Shown here: piece by piece, positions 10,822-21,149 of the stretch
How positions within the stretch are numbered: position 1 is the first letter of the stretch
How the letters are laid out: every line of letters begins with the position of its first letter
Source of the DNA: Arabidopsis thaliana
Taxonomy: Eukaryota > Streptophyta > Magnoliopsida > Brassicales > Brassicaceae
DNA length: 64,000 nucleotides
Assembly: GCF_000001735.4 (NCBI RefSeq)
Contig: NC_003074.8
Location: 5,146,101 to 5,210,100 of the forward strand
Reading direction: 5' to 3'
Notes under the pieces: generated by a model
Told to the model about the DNA's origin: nothing
Databases searched by the model: none
The model's input: only the letters and a program-made list of their open reading frames with translations
Made by a program: the position numbers and the translations under genes

Positions 10822-11661
10822 TATTTAATTGTTTACTATTTGCTCATACAGATTTGAGTGTTTTTAAAGATCAGCTGAAATTCGTCTTTAGCTAATATTT
10901 ATGGTCTGGCCAATTTTAACTCAAAGGGTAAGAAGACTAAAGTCACTGTACATAAAATACACTTTATCAGTCTATATCCAAATGTTATTAATTTTTTTAT
11001 TTATTATATACTTAAAATTGTTTAGTTATTAGTAACAAATATGCATGTAATCAAAATTTAGTATAAACACCGGTTAAAACAATAAAATGTATAAATTCCA
11101 ATTCATGAGGGGACAAAAATTAGCTTTATCCATACTATATTCACTAGACGAAAACACATGACAGCAATGAGAAGATAGAACCGCAGAGCAGATTTTCCAC
11201 ATGCATTAGAACTTATAAAGGTCTCACCGTCTTAATCACAAACATCTCTTCATTAGTTGTTCTTCAATCTTGGTTTAGATTTGGAAAACACATGATTATA
11301 ATTTTTATAATTAGATAATAAACATACTACGTTACGTATAGTAACATCAATCATTTTAGTTATGATTGTAAGAATAATTTAATGCATTCCTAATATGATA
11401 TTTATAAGATCGACTGCATTGAAATAAACTTTAACATTGGAGCCAAAGAAAAACTATGTAACTCTTTCTTTTTTGTGGCCACGAGAAAAATCTATAACCC
11501 ATTAACATTTTCTTTTTAATAGAATCCCAAAAACTTATTGACAACCATAGGTAATTTTATCATCCAAATTATTGAGAATTGATCAGATAGTGATTTGAAG
11601 TACTATAATTTCTTCGCAGTATATTTTATTAAGATAATTTTTTTTATCTTCGCAATATATT
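10561..11661. other. Intergenic, AT-rich, no gene seen
   Basis: AT-rich spacer to the right of the transposon. It contains a TA dinucleotide run (10790-10819) and otherwise nothing I can identify. Confidence 0.6.
10790..10819. repeat. (AT)n microsatellite
   Basis: Uninterrupted AT dinucleotides for about 30 bp. Confidence 0.95.
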
Positions 11662-11949
11662 TCATGCTTCACCTTTGAAGCCTTGCCATACCTTCATGTG
11701 GGTTGGATTGATAGCATTCGATGTGGCCTTTGTTTCCGACAGTTGGTTGATTGTGCCAAGCTGCCAAGCGATAAATGGTGGTTAAAACTAATAGGTGTGT
11801 TAGCCACACTTGCTGGTATGATTGTTCTCATTTCGTACATATGGTCAACGACAGCCAAAAAAAATCTTAGGCGTTTCTCTTTCTGTCAATTGGATGGTTC
11901 ATCTGATGATGACGAACCAACAATTGCATTGGTAACAATCAAAAAGTAA
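11662..11949 (+). pseudogene. Possible exon fragment with one membrane segment, unrecognised
   Basis: A frame of about 95 codons ends in TAA-TAG at 11947-11952. It has no ATG near its start, so if it is coding it is an internal-to-last exon or a gene relic. It contains a hydrophobic stretch (KLIGVLATLAGMIVLISYIW) followed by a basic then acidic tail (SSDDDEP), the layout of a C-terminal membrane anchor with a cytosolic tail. I do not recognise the family, and no convincing upstream exon was found. Repetitive ATATGATGAGATT and ATATGAGGAGTAG units follow it. It may be chance. Confidence 0.3.
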
Positions 11950-12657
11950 TAGTAGCTATGGGATTTTGATATGTTGCAGAGAATATATGATGAGATTGTT
12001 TTGACATGTGTATATGAGGGGAGTTCTGATATGAGGAGTAGAATATATGATAGGATTTTGATCGGAGGAGTAGCTTATTGATTGAGTACATGATTGATGT
12101 ATACTTTTGATATGTTGAGATTTTTATTGATGAACAAGTTTTGGCTCTCCTTTTACTTGGGGTCCGTGTGACCACTTGTGCTTTGCTTTGCCACATAGTT
12201 TAACTCAATTTGTATTTTGAAGAGATTGGACATACGTGAGTTTATCTGTTTGTTCTCTTTGTAGTATTGCAGAATGCAGTAATAGCAAATTAGCAATGAA
12301 GAAATAATACTCCAATTAAAGGGTTAAAAACTAATGTCGTTTGTTTTAATAAAAAAGGATCTCCGATTTATATATTGTAAAGTAATTAAAACTTTTACAG
12401 AAATTAAGAATGATTTAGCATAACAAAAAATAAATTGGGATTTCCTTTTTTCGATTTTTTTTCTTCATAAAATCTTCCTCTTTTCATTCCAATAGATACC
12501 TCAATTTCTAGAATAGGGTTTTAGTGCCGAATAATCATCAGGTACGAGATTTCAGTTTCCCCTTTGTTGTGTTATTCTTTCTCAAGTATCGAATAACCAC
12601 TGATTCATGGAAAACACGATCATCTTTCCTTTTCTTTTTTTAAACTAGAGAACTAAG

Positions 12658-13524
12658 ATGATCGATCCAGTGATGATGAACGAGTCATCATCATCATCTT
12701 CTTCTAGTAGTAATTGTAGTCATTTGTTTGTTCGTCACGGAATCTGCTTCGCCTGTAAAAAGAAGGTGAGTTGTGTCCATGGCCGAGAATTCGGTTATCT
12801 TTTCTCCGGTTTACGTCTGAGTCACGAAGCTGTATCCTTTACAAAGCATCTCACAACCCTAGTCTCAGTCTACGGACGCAAGAAGCTTCACTTGGTACTT
12901 GACTTGGACCACACGCTAATCCACTCCATGAAGACTTCAAATCTTTCCAAAGCAGAGAAATATCTAATCAAAGAAGAGAAATCAGGTTCAAGGAAAGATC
13001 TGCGTAAATATAACAATAGATTAGTTAAGTTTCGACCTTTTGTTGAAGAGTTCCTTAAAGAAGCCAACAAGCTTTTCACCATGACTGCTTACACAAAAGG
13101 CGGTTCCACTTACGGTCAAGCTGTTGTGAGGATGATTGATCCAAACAAAATCTATTTCGGGGATCGAATAATAACTAGAAAAGAGAGTCCTGACTTGAAA
13201 ACACTTGATCTTGTCTTAGCTGATGAGCGTGGAATCGTGATTGTGGATAATACGCCAAATGTTTGGCCTCATCATAAGAGAAACTTGTTGGAGATCACAA
13301 GCTACTTTTATTTCAAAAACGATGGCAAAAACATGATGAGGTCAAGATTATCCTACGCCGAGAGGAAGAGTGATGAGAGCAGAACCAAAAGAGCATTGGT
13401 GAATCTTCTGAAATTCCTCAAAGAAGTTCATAACGGATTCTTTACCTGTGGACTTGAAGAAGAGTTAGATTTTAAGGACGTCAGGTATTTGATAAAGGGT
13501 CCCTTAAAACCACACGGATGTTAG
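12658..13524 (+). CDS. FCP1/SCP1-like HAD phosphatase (RNA polymerase II CTD phosphatase family)
   Basis: Single-exon gene, 288 aa, ATG at 12658. The HAD catalytic motif DxDxT is intact as DLDHT (residues 81-85) within LHLVLDLDHTLIHS, and the downstream blocks FTMTAYTKGG, YGQAVVRMIDP, YFGDRII and IVIVDNTPNVWPHHKRNLL match the FCPH1 domain. The N terminus has the plant-specific C-HLFVRHGICFACKKKV motif after a serine run. Members dephosphorylate phosphoserines of the polymerase II tail; substrate here is unproven. It lacks the BRCT and dsRNA-binding domains of the larger CPL proteins, so it is a catalytic-domain-only member. A possible leader intron starts at the GGTACGAG near 12541. It converges with the neighbouring PPI2-like gene. 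Confidence 0.88.
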   Translation: MIDPVMMNESSSSSSSSSNCSHLFVRHGICFACKKKVSCVHGREFGYLFSGLRLSHEAVSFTKHLTTLVSVYGRKKLHLVLDLDHTLIHSMKTSNLSKAEKYLIKEEKSGSRKDLRKYNNRLVKFRPFVEEFLKEANKLFTMTAYTKGGSTYGQAVVRMIDPNKIYFGDRIITRKESPDLKTLDLVLADERGIVIVDNTPNVWPHHKRNLLEITSYFYFKNDGKNMMRSRLSYAERKSDESRTKRALVNLLKFLKEVHNGFFTCGLEEELDFKDVRYLIKGPLKPHGC

Positions 13525-13915
13525 GTTTTGAAATTTGTTTACTATCTTGTAGAAACTAGATTTAGCTTCTGAAATAGTATGTAACGAGAGACAAAAGTTG
13601 GAGGAAAGCTTTATGTTATTTGCAATTTCTAAGTATATATGTAGTCAAGATACTTGACTAGATATAAAGTGGATTCAATCCACAATGTTCACATAAAGAC
13701 AACATGGAGTCTCTATGGACTTACAGAAGCTCCTATTAGGATGTTTCTCTTTTTTATCACACAACTCTCCGAAGAGACAGAAACATATTAACCAACATCT
13801 AAGGTTATGAAACTAAAAGCTAACTTTGAAAGTCTAGAAGCAGCTCTTCCTTCACTCACTCTATCTCTCCATTAGGCAAACTCAAACCTCTTTAATGTCT
13901 CTTTCCTTTCTCAAT
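13525..13915. other. Shared 3' region of two convergent genes
   Basis: Spacer of 391 bp holding the 3' UTRs of the phosphatase (+) and PPI2-like (-) genes. No gene. Confidence 0.6.
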
Positions 13916-16205
13916 TTACCGTAGAAGTAAAACCACAAGGAAGAGTGCGACAGCAAGTGCAGCAGATGAAAGTCCCCAAACCCAATATTTATGAGCCTTT
14001 CTACGGTTTAGGATGGCCTTAGGGAGAGCTTCGGTTCCTCTTCCGCGGTGTTTGTACCTGAAACTTCTCTGCTTTGGAAACAATGATCTCTCCTTTTGGT
14101 GTTTTTCTTTACCTGAAACTGCTAGAGTCCTAACCTTTTCCAGGTCTTTGGTTACTTCTTGTGAGTGGTCTGATTCTGAAGGAGAGGAAGAATTTGCAGC
14201 AGCTTTCTTCTTGGCCTTCTTCTCACACTCCTGAAAACAAAACAAATAAATAAGAAACAGACAAACGAAAGAGTAAATAAGACACTGAAAAAATGGAAAT
14301 TAGATTGCCTTGAGTTTCTTTTCAGCTTCCTTTTGAGCTCTTATAGCAGCTTTAGCAGCAGCTTTCTCTTGAAGCTTCCTCTTCCTTTCCATTGCTAACC
14401 GGGCTTTCTCTAACTGCTCTTCTCTTTCCCTCTCCTTCAAAGTTTCTTCATCGACCTCTTCTTCTTCCTTCTTTGGTTTCTCATACACCGAGAATTCCAA
14501 ATCTGTAACATCACTCTCCTCAGCACTCGACCTGTTGAAATCCATCGCCTTTTTCCTCGTTTCTTTTTTTCGTTTATCTGTAATTACACTTCCATATTGA
14601 GACGAGTTGGAGCTGGAATCTTCTCTATTCGTCTCGTGAACCTTCTCGCCTCCCTTAACCGGCACTTTCTTTTCCCAAACAACCTGAACTTCAGGATCTT
14701 TAATCCGACCATCTTGGTTCAGCTGTCTTTCACATAGTGAAGGAGATATTCTTTTTACGTAATCATCCCTAAAAGCCTTGTCATCATTCCATTGAGTCAT
14801 GAATCTATCAGCCTATAAAAAGACAGAACCAAGAACAAATTCTCAAATTTCAGAAAGCGATACCGAACCAATCAATCTTGCGATTAGAAGGAACTAAGTA
14901 AACAAACCTCGGAGCTGGCAAACACTTCAAGATCTCTAACATTTCCAGAAGCAGCCAATTCTCTAGCTTTCCTCATAACAGGAAGGCTCTGGTAAAAGGC
15001 AGCTTTCTACACGCAAAAAAAGAGAAGCATTACCAAATGTTATTAGATATTTGAGATCATCCACAAGCAAAAGTAACAGAAAGACAAATATCGTACCCCT
15101 TTGTCTCGTTGTATTCTCAACATCTTAATCCTTTCATAGGATCTGTCCCTTTCCTCAAGTATGTGTGCCTTTTTTACATCCAAAACCCTGAGGTTGTTCT
15201 GACTCTTCCCCACTTTGTCACTCAAATGGTTTATCTTCCATGTAATCGCATCAAGCTCCTTCTTTACTTCATTCAATTCCACAGCCATAGACTAATGATG
15301 AAGCAAAAAAAAACTCACAACATTAGATTCAACAATGTTTTTAGCAAATCCTCCAACGAGTTAAAAACTTTGATTAGAGTTTACCTTGACACGGTTTATG
15401 GAGGCTTCTTTCTCCGCAAGAGAATCCTCACTTAGAACTATCCCATCAGCCTTCTCAGTCTCCTTAAGCACCCAATCTTCTTCCTCAAAACCAATGCTAC
15501 CATGTTCAATCTGATAATGAGCTATATAAATCTGCATCCACCACACCAAAACACTTCTACAATCAGAAACAAAAATAAATAAAAAATTTGCTATATAACA
15601 AAATGATCTAATGGTTGTCATTACAAGATGATCGAGCTCCTCCTTCGAAAAACAAAGTTGATCACTAGTAGAGCACCGGAGATTCCGTAGAGATTCATGT
15701 AGAGCATCAAATTCCATCTTCTTCTCTTCAATAACCACTCTATATCCTTCCGATTTAGAAACCAAACTCTTCATTTGACCAAACAGAGACAAAATCTCAG
15801 CCTACAAGAAAAAAAAAACATATTAATCATCACAAAAAAACAAAAGTGGGCTTAAAGAAAAAACAGACTCACCTTTTCGGATTCCTGAGCATTGGAGACA
15901 ACAATTCGGTCTTTATTATATCGATTAATCTCATGACCAGCTTCATCGATCTTAGCTTTGATCTCGGGATCATCGTAAGCTGGTTGCTTAACAAAGTAGA
16001 AAGAGAAAGGTTTCTCTTCAGGGAAATCCTCTTCAGTTGCACCTCCCGGTGAACTATCACCGGAAAAAACAGTGCCATCTTCGGTGGTGACCGTTGATAC
16101 ATCGCAACTTGATACAGATTGGTTGCTTCCGAAGAGTACCAAATCGTTCATCTCCGGCGGAGGAACCACCTCGAAGCCTTCAGAGAGTATAATTTGCGCA
16201 CCCAT
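13916..16205 (-). CDS. PPI2: Proton pump interactor 2-like protein
   Basis: Seven coding exons: 16205-15873, 15801-15625, 15531-15385, 15291-15097, 15006-14908, 14812-14309 and 14230-13916, all phase 0, giving 589 aa. [19 protein letters not shown] near residue 68 is the signature of PPI1-type proteins, which bind the C-terminal regulatory domain of the plasma membrane H+-ATPase. The middle is coiled-coil and Lys/Glu-rich ([20 protein letters not shown]). The C terminus ends in a single hydrophobic segment ([21 protein letters not shown]), a tail anchor probably in the ER or plasma membrane. The last intron uses a GC donor (CAAG|GCAATC at 14309/14308); without that splice the protein ends two residues later and loses its anchor. 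A leader intron at about 16220-16551 is likely. The symbol is from memory of the family; PPI-type is certain. Confidence 0.92.
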
Positions 16206-16559
16206 TTTTGATTCTTTCCTTTAAAATAAGAACAAGAAAAAACTCACTGTAAGAACTGTGACATTGTCGAAATGAAACTGAGATCAAGACAGAGACTTAA
16301 AAAGAGATGTCCCACAAAAAGATTTGTCTTACAAAAACTACAAATTTAAATAAAGAAGATTTTAGAACATTCGAGAATTTAGGGGAAAAAAAAGATGTGT
16401 AACGCAATCAACAACAAAGATATGTCTTTTAAATCAAAGCCAATGATAATATTTTTCAGCTAGAGATTTTTTGCAGGAACAAGATTTTAAGACTTTCAAG
16501 AAAAAATCGACTTTTTAAGCTTTAACCGAAAAAGTAATTGGGAATTTACCTAGAAAGAA

Positions 16560-18200
16560 GAAATGAGTGTCACACAGATTCTCCCAAAAATCTCAGGGTT
16601 TTTGGGCTGAAGAGGCAAAGTTTAATTTGATTACTGGAAAAAAAAAAAGAAATGAAATCTAAAGAGAGAAAAAAAAAACTGGTGATCCAATCTATGTTGA
16701 GAAAGAGAGACACCCTGTTTTTCTTCTTCCTATCAATAGAGAGAGATTTTTCTTTTGGCTATTTCTTCAAATCTATATCTTCTAGCTTTTAAAAAAAGAT
16801 CCTCTTGTTCATCCTAAAATCATATTAAGGAAATATAGATTTTCTTGTAGTTAATCACTTTCTCTTTTTTTTTGTTTCTATCCAAAATTTGCTATACGTT
16901 ACGTTTTTTAAAAATGTAATTGTGGACCTTTTCATATTCTTTAATTTTTTTCATTATTTCTAGTTTTTCCAAAAAAAATACTTTAATTTTGCGTTATGCT
17001 AATGTATTAATTAACAAAAAAACCACTAGTTAACAAAAAATAAAAAAACACTAATTATTATTGTTACAAAATTTACAGTTACAAAATATAACTTGCTTTT
17101 GACTAACCAGGAAGGGCAAGTCCATGATGTTTAATGACAATAAGGAAACAATCTGTGTCCCTAAGCTTAGCATATTCAAAGTCAACTCTTGTTTATATAA
17201 GTTGACTGTTGACTTTATATGAATTTGACTAGTTAATTAATAAAATCCTCATTTTATTGCATGAATTCATATACTATATGTAATAATATAGAAGATTTTG
17301 GCAGAAAAAGAGAGAGATTAATTATCTGTCTAGATAAACCTTATTTCTTGCATTCAATAGATAATTTACTTAAGTTATGGGATCATAAATGCTGACAAAG
17401 CATAACCATTGACCCATTACTTTGACATAATTTGAGATGGTTCTGAAAAAATTTGTCTAACTCACTAACATGATTAGATTTATTGCCCCATATTGTTTTC
17501 AAATGCTTCTAATTAAACAATAATAAGTTTGTTCTCAAACAAATCTAATATTTGACGTTAATATAATAGTTATAATTAACGAAAATCTCTATTGAAGGGT
17601 TTACAGGGCAAAATTCGATTTTTGGTTGGTGTGTTAATTGCAAAAAGAGTTGTTAATTACAGTAATTTACTATGTTTGGATATAGAACTAATCTCCACGT
17701 ATCCCTAACCACCTAAAAACAAAAGAGTTCTAGCATTTAATTACGGCTTTAGCTATCGGTTACACAATTTCTAAGTGGACACTTATATACGTTACGCAAG
17801 AAAGTATGCAACGGACTAAAAACAAGAATTATTTAAATATTTTAACTAGTTTAATTGCTTGTTCAATTAAAAAGCTGTCAAATTATCGTATAGCTGAGTT
17901 TTCTTCTAATAAAAAATGTTGAATATCATGGATTTTTTTTTTAAATTACTTGACTCTACAAGTGAAACTCACACTCACACCAATATTTATCCTCTATATA
18001 TCACCGAAAATTGAACAAACGTTTCATATTTATACATTTGAAAGTTTTCACTGATGTAATCGAACAAGTGAATTTGAAAGCATCGGCTATTTGAACTAAA
18101 ATAAAAATAAATACTAGATCATATCAGTTATATTATATTGAAAATTTTATGTTGGAAAAAAAATGCAGGAATTATTCAAAAATTTCCGTATTTATTAAAG
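16560..18200. other. Gene-poor AT-rich spacer upstream of PPI2
   Basis: The first few hundred bases hold the PPI2 promoter and leader. The rest is AT-rich with no coding exon, RNA gene or clear repeat that I can see, until the degenerate tandem array begins near 18200. Confidence 0.55.
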
Positions 18201-18204
18201 TATC

Positions 18205-19080
18205 TTGAAAATGTTTTGATGATAAAAATGAAACATTTAGTTTAAATAAATTTACATGTCCTGATATATATTAAAATTCTATTTTGAAAAGTACAAAACC
18301 ATATCTTCATATCTTGTCGGATAGATGGTTTGTAATCCGCCGACATTGCAACTTAAATTTAAATAGAAATTATTAAACTAAATAGAATGTTTTAACGATA
18401 AAAATGAAACATCTAGTTTAAAATAAATTTACGCGTCACGATATATATCAAAACTACATTTCGAAAAGGACAAAACCGTATCTCTGTATCTTGTCAGATA
18501 GATGGTTTATACTTCGACAACATCACGACACAAAAAATTAAATGTAAGTTATAATGCCAAACTAGCACAATTGACACATTTGAACTAGCCATTTGGAAAA
18601 TTCCGTTATTTGATACGAGCTATAATTTATGAGAATCCGACAAAAACGATTTCATTAAAAAAGAATTATAGAATATAGTTTATAGTCCGAAAACATAGCG
18701 ACACGTAAAATTAAATGGAAGTTATAACTTCAAACTAACACAATTAACATATTTGAATCAGCCACTGAAATAATTCGTTATCTAAATGCGAACTACTCCC
18801 TCCGTCCCATAAAGATAAATTTTTTAGGAAAAATATTTGTCCCACAAAGATAGAAGTTTTATATTTCCAATGCAAATTTTTAAACTGTTTTCCCGTTTTA
18901 CCCTTAGATAAATATTTATTATTATTTTTAAAGTATATTAAGAGGTTAAAATTGTCTTTATACAATATTTCTTAAAGAATGTGAAATTTAAAAAAAATTC
19001 ATCTTAGTGGGACGGAGAGAGTATAATTTATGAGAGTCCGAACCGTTTTTCACTAAAAATTAAATTATAGAACAAAAAAA
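18205..19080. repeat. Degenerate tandem array, unit about 173-180 bp
   Basis: Diverged units recur at about 176 bp spacing. GATAAAAATGAAACAT occurs near 18222 and 18399, CTTGTC-GATAGATGGTTT near 18313 and 18492, and the block around AAATTAAATG-AAGTTATAA then AAACTA near 18540 and 18713, with a weaker counterpart near 18362. Copies differ at roughly one base in five, so the array is old. It does not resemble the centromeric 178 bp satellite as I remember it. It could be part of an old transposon. The last unit is interrupted by a MITE. Confidence 0.65.
18796..19021. mobile_element. Stowaway-like (Tc1/mariner) MITE, 226 bp
   Basis: The left end CTCCCTCCGTCCCATAAAGAT pairs with the right end, whose complement reads CTCTCTCCGTCCCACTAAGA. 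Both are flanked by the TA target duplication (18794-18795 and 19022-19023). CTCCCTCCGTCCC is the classic Stowaway terminus. The interior is AT-rich and non-coding, so it needs a mariner transposase from elsewhere. Confidence 0.92.
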
Positions 19081-19271
19081 GGGCACATTTCTCTTTTGTA
19101 TACATACATATTACTTTTTGACTTTGAAGGATTTTTTTTTCCACAGATTTTGAAGGATATTATGACCTAACATTTAAGCATGTATATGTCCCGCCACACT
19201 GTCTTTTGAAAAAGAAAGGGATTGAAAGTCTAGTTTGTTGGGCTTCAGTCGACGTCAAGAAATACACTGTT

Positions 19272-19371
19272 AAAGCCCATCAAATCTCAACAGTGACCGA
19301 TCTCGTGATAGAACAAAGTTACCCAGAGTCACTGAAAGCCCATCAAATCTCAACAGTGATCGATCTCGTGA
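19272..19371 (+). repeat. 63 bp direct duplication with a conserved 37 bp core
   Basis: AAAGCCCATCAAATCTCAAC followed by AGTGACCGATCTCGTGA occupies 19272-19308, and recurs with one change at 19335-19371. Each copy contains AAGCCCAT, a site-II-like plant promoter core. The period is a multiple of three and a frame runs through both, but no ATG starts it, so coding is unlikely. Confidence 0.8.
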
Positions 19372-19412
19372 CCACTCCACGCGCTTGTTGGCAACTGTCA
19401 ACACGTAATTAG

Positions 19413-20321
19413 CGCAACATACAATAACTTTAAGATTATAAAGTCGTATTCGAATGCCAATAATATTCAAGCTACTCATGTGTATGAAACCAAAGATTTC
19501 TCGAGACTCCTGCTGTGGACCTCACTTAAAATAATTGAAAGCAACGATTCTCGTATAATAATAATTTTCAAATTTTACGAATTTCTATGACTATGACTAT
19601 ATTGTCTTTTCGTTAAATAAAAAAAAAATCGTCTTTAACTCTTTACAATTTTTGTTTTAAAAGATTCGAGTGAAAATACAGTTACATTACCATAAATTCG
19701 TCAAGAGAGCATCTTTTTAAGAAATGTAATAAATTATGGTAAGTGTATGTAATAAAGAAGTATGTTGATGTTGCTATCAACATTACCATACGTGTCTGTT
19801 ACTATACTAGCCCCAATGACTACGCAATAGATATGTTTTTTTCGAATAAGGACAAGAGCTCGTAATCAGCTACACGCACGTCCACATATATACTTCAATT
19901 TCATCCATTGGATCTGATTATGATTACGTTTTAACCATTGGATTTATTAATCATACAGGTCTTAACATAAACGAGAAGTAGGTAATAAATACTAGAAGCT
20001 ACCCCAGTATCTTAAAACTCTGAAAACGTGTCAGCCAAACGGTTTCTTTTTAACACTTCGTGTAATTAATTAATGGGATTGAAAACTTACTTATTAAAAA
20101 TCGTTATAGATTCCAGAAATAAAGGAACAGAGAGACACACACAAGATAAAAAAAAAAGTAACGAAATTGAGAGCTGAATGAAACCAAAGATTTGGAATTT
20201 TTCTTTGTATAGTTTTTCCACGAATCGGAGTATCACACACGGTCTTGGAATTTTCCAGCTTAATTTCTAAGATTTAAAATCGTAATTTTTATTTGGAATT
20301 TCACTGTCTCTTCATGTTGTC
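19413..20321. other. Intergenic, no gene seen
   Basis: AT-rich region upstream of the glycosyltransferase leader. No coding exon or RNA gene recognised. Confidence 0.5.
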
Positions 20322-20328
20322 TATATAA
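20322..20328 (+). promoter_or_regulatory. TATA box of the GT14 gene
   Basis: TATATAA lies upstream of a leader that starts near 20350, contains a likely 5' UTR intron (donor near 20453, acceptor near 20972) and leads to the ATG at 21150. Confidence 0.5.
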
Positions 20329-21149
20329 CTTTTACTCGGAAACAGGAGTGTCCCGTGTTCTTGAGCACAAACAAAGTAGCAGAACAAAGCATATACAAAA
20401 GCTTCATTGCCTCGAGATTAAACAGCATCAAGACAACATCCAAAAATTACCCAGGTTTCTTCATTTTCTTAATATATCGTTTTTGTTTCTGGATCTCCTT
20501 TCTAAATCTGTAGATTCAGGCGTGTGTAGATTTAGTTTTTTTGTTATTGTTTGGATGAGTAAAGTATGTTCTACAATGCACTAGATCTAAATCTCTTCGA
20601 GATTCTGATGGTGTGTTGGTGTTGTATTAAATTGATTTTGGGGATAATCTACGACAAGGGTTTCTTTTAATGTTCCTTAGGAAAATGGTAATGTAACGTT
20701 TAAAGGGTTTTAAGAGTTGCTTAATATAGCTGTTGAGATGTCTGATTGATTATGAATCCCGATCCAAGAGTTTTTTTATGAATAGAAGAGCCATGTCGTT
20801 CTTGATTGAATTAATCTTAATCATACTGTTTCGTAATTCTTAAACTTTGAGCTTGATGTTGCGTGAGAATCTGGGAACTTTAAATGTGTCGGCTGGGTTC
20901 TCTAGTTTGCTTCTTCTTTCTGTATTTGGCTCTGAGAAACTTACTAGAGCTCTAACATTTGTGCTTGCTGATAGGTTTTTGTGTTTGAAACTCGAAGATT
21001 GTTGCGGATTCCTGAAAGATTAAGGCTTTTAGCTCCAAGTTTCCAAGAGTGCTGTGAATCAGCTCCCACTCTGTCTCTGCATATTGCAAGACACCGGTTT
21101 TGTTTCAGAAGTTTGTTTCTTCTTGTCTCATGATCACTAGTTTTCAGCA

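Noticed and set aside
19206-19412. Open frame across the 63 bp duplication
   Set aside because: Starts at a TTG, no ATG or acceptor in place; the frame follows from the repeat period being a multiple of three.
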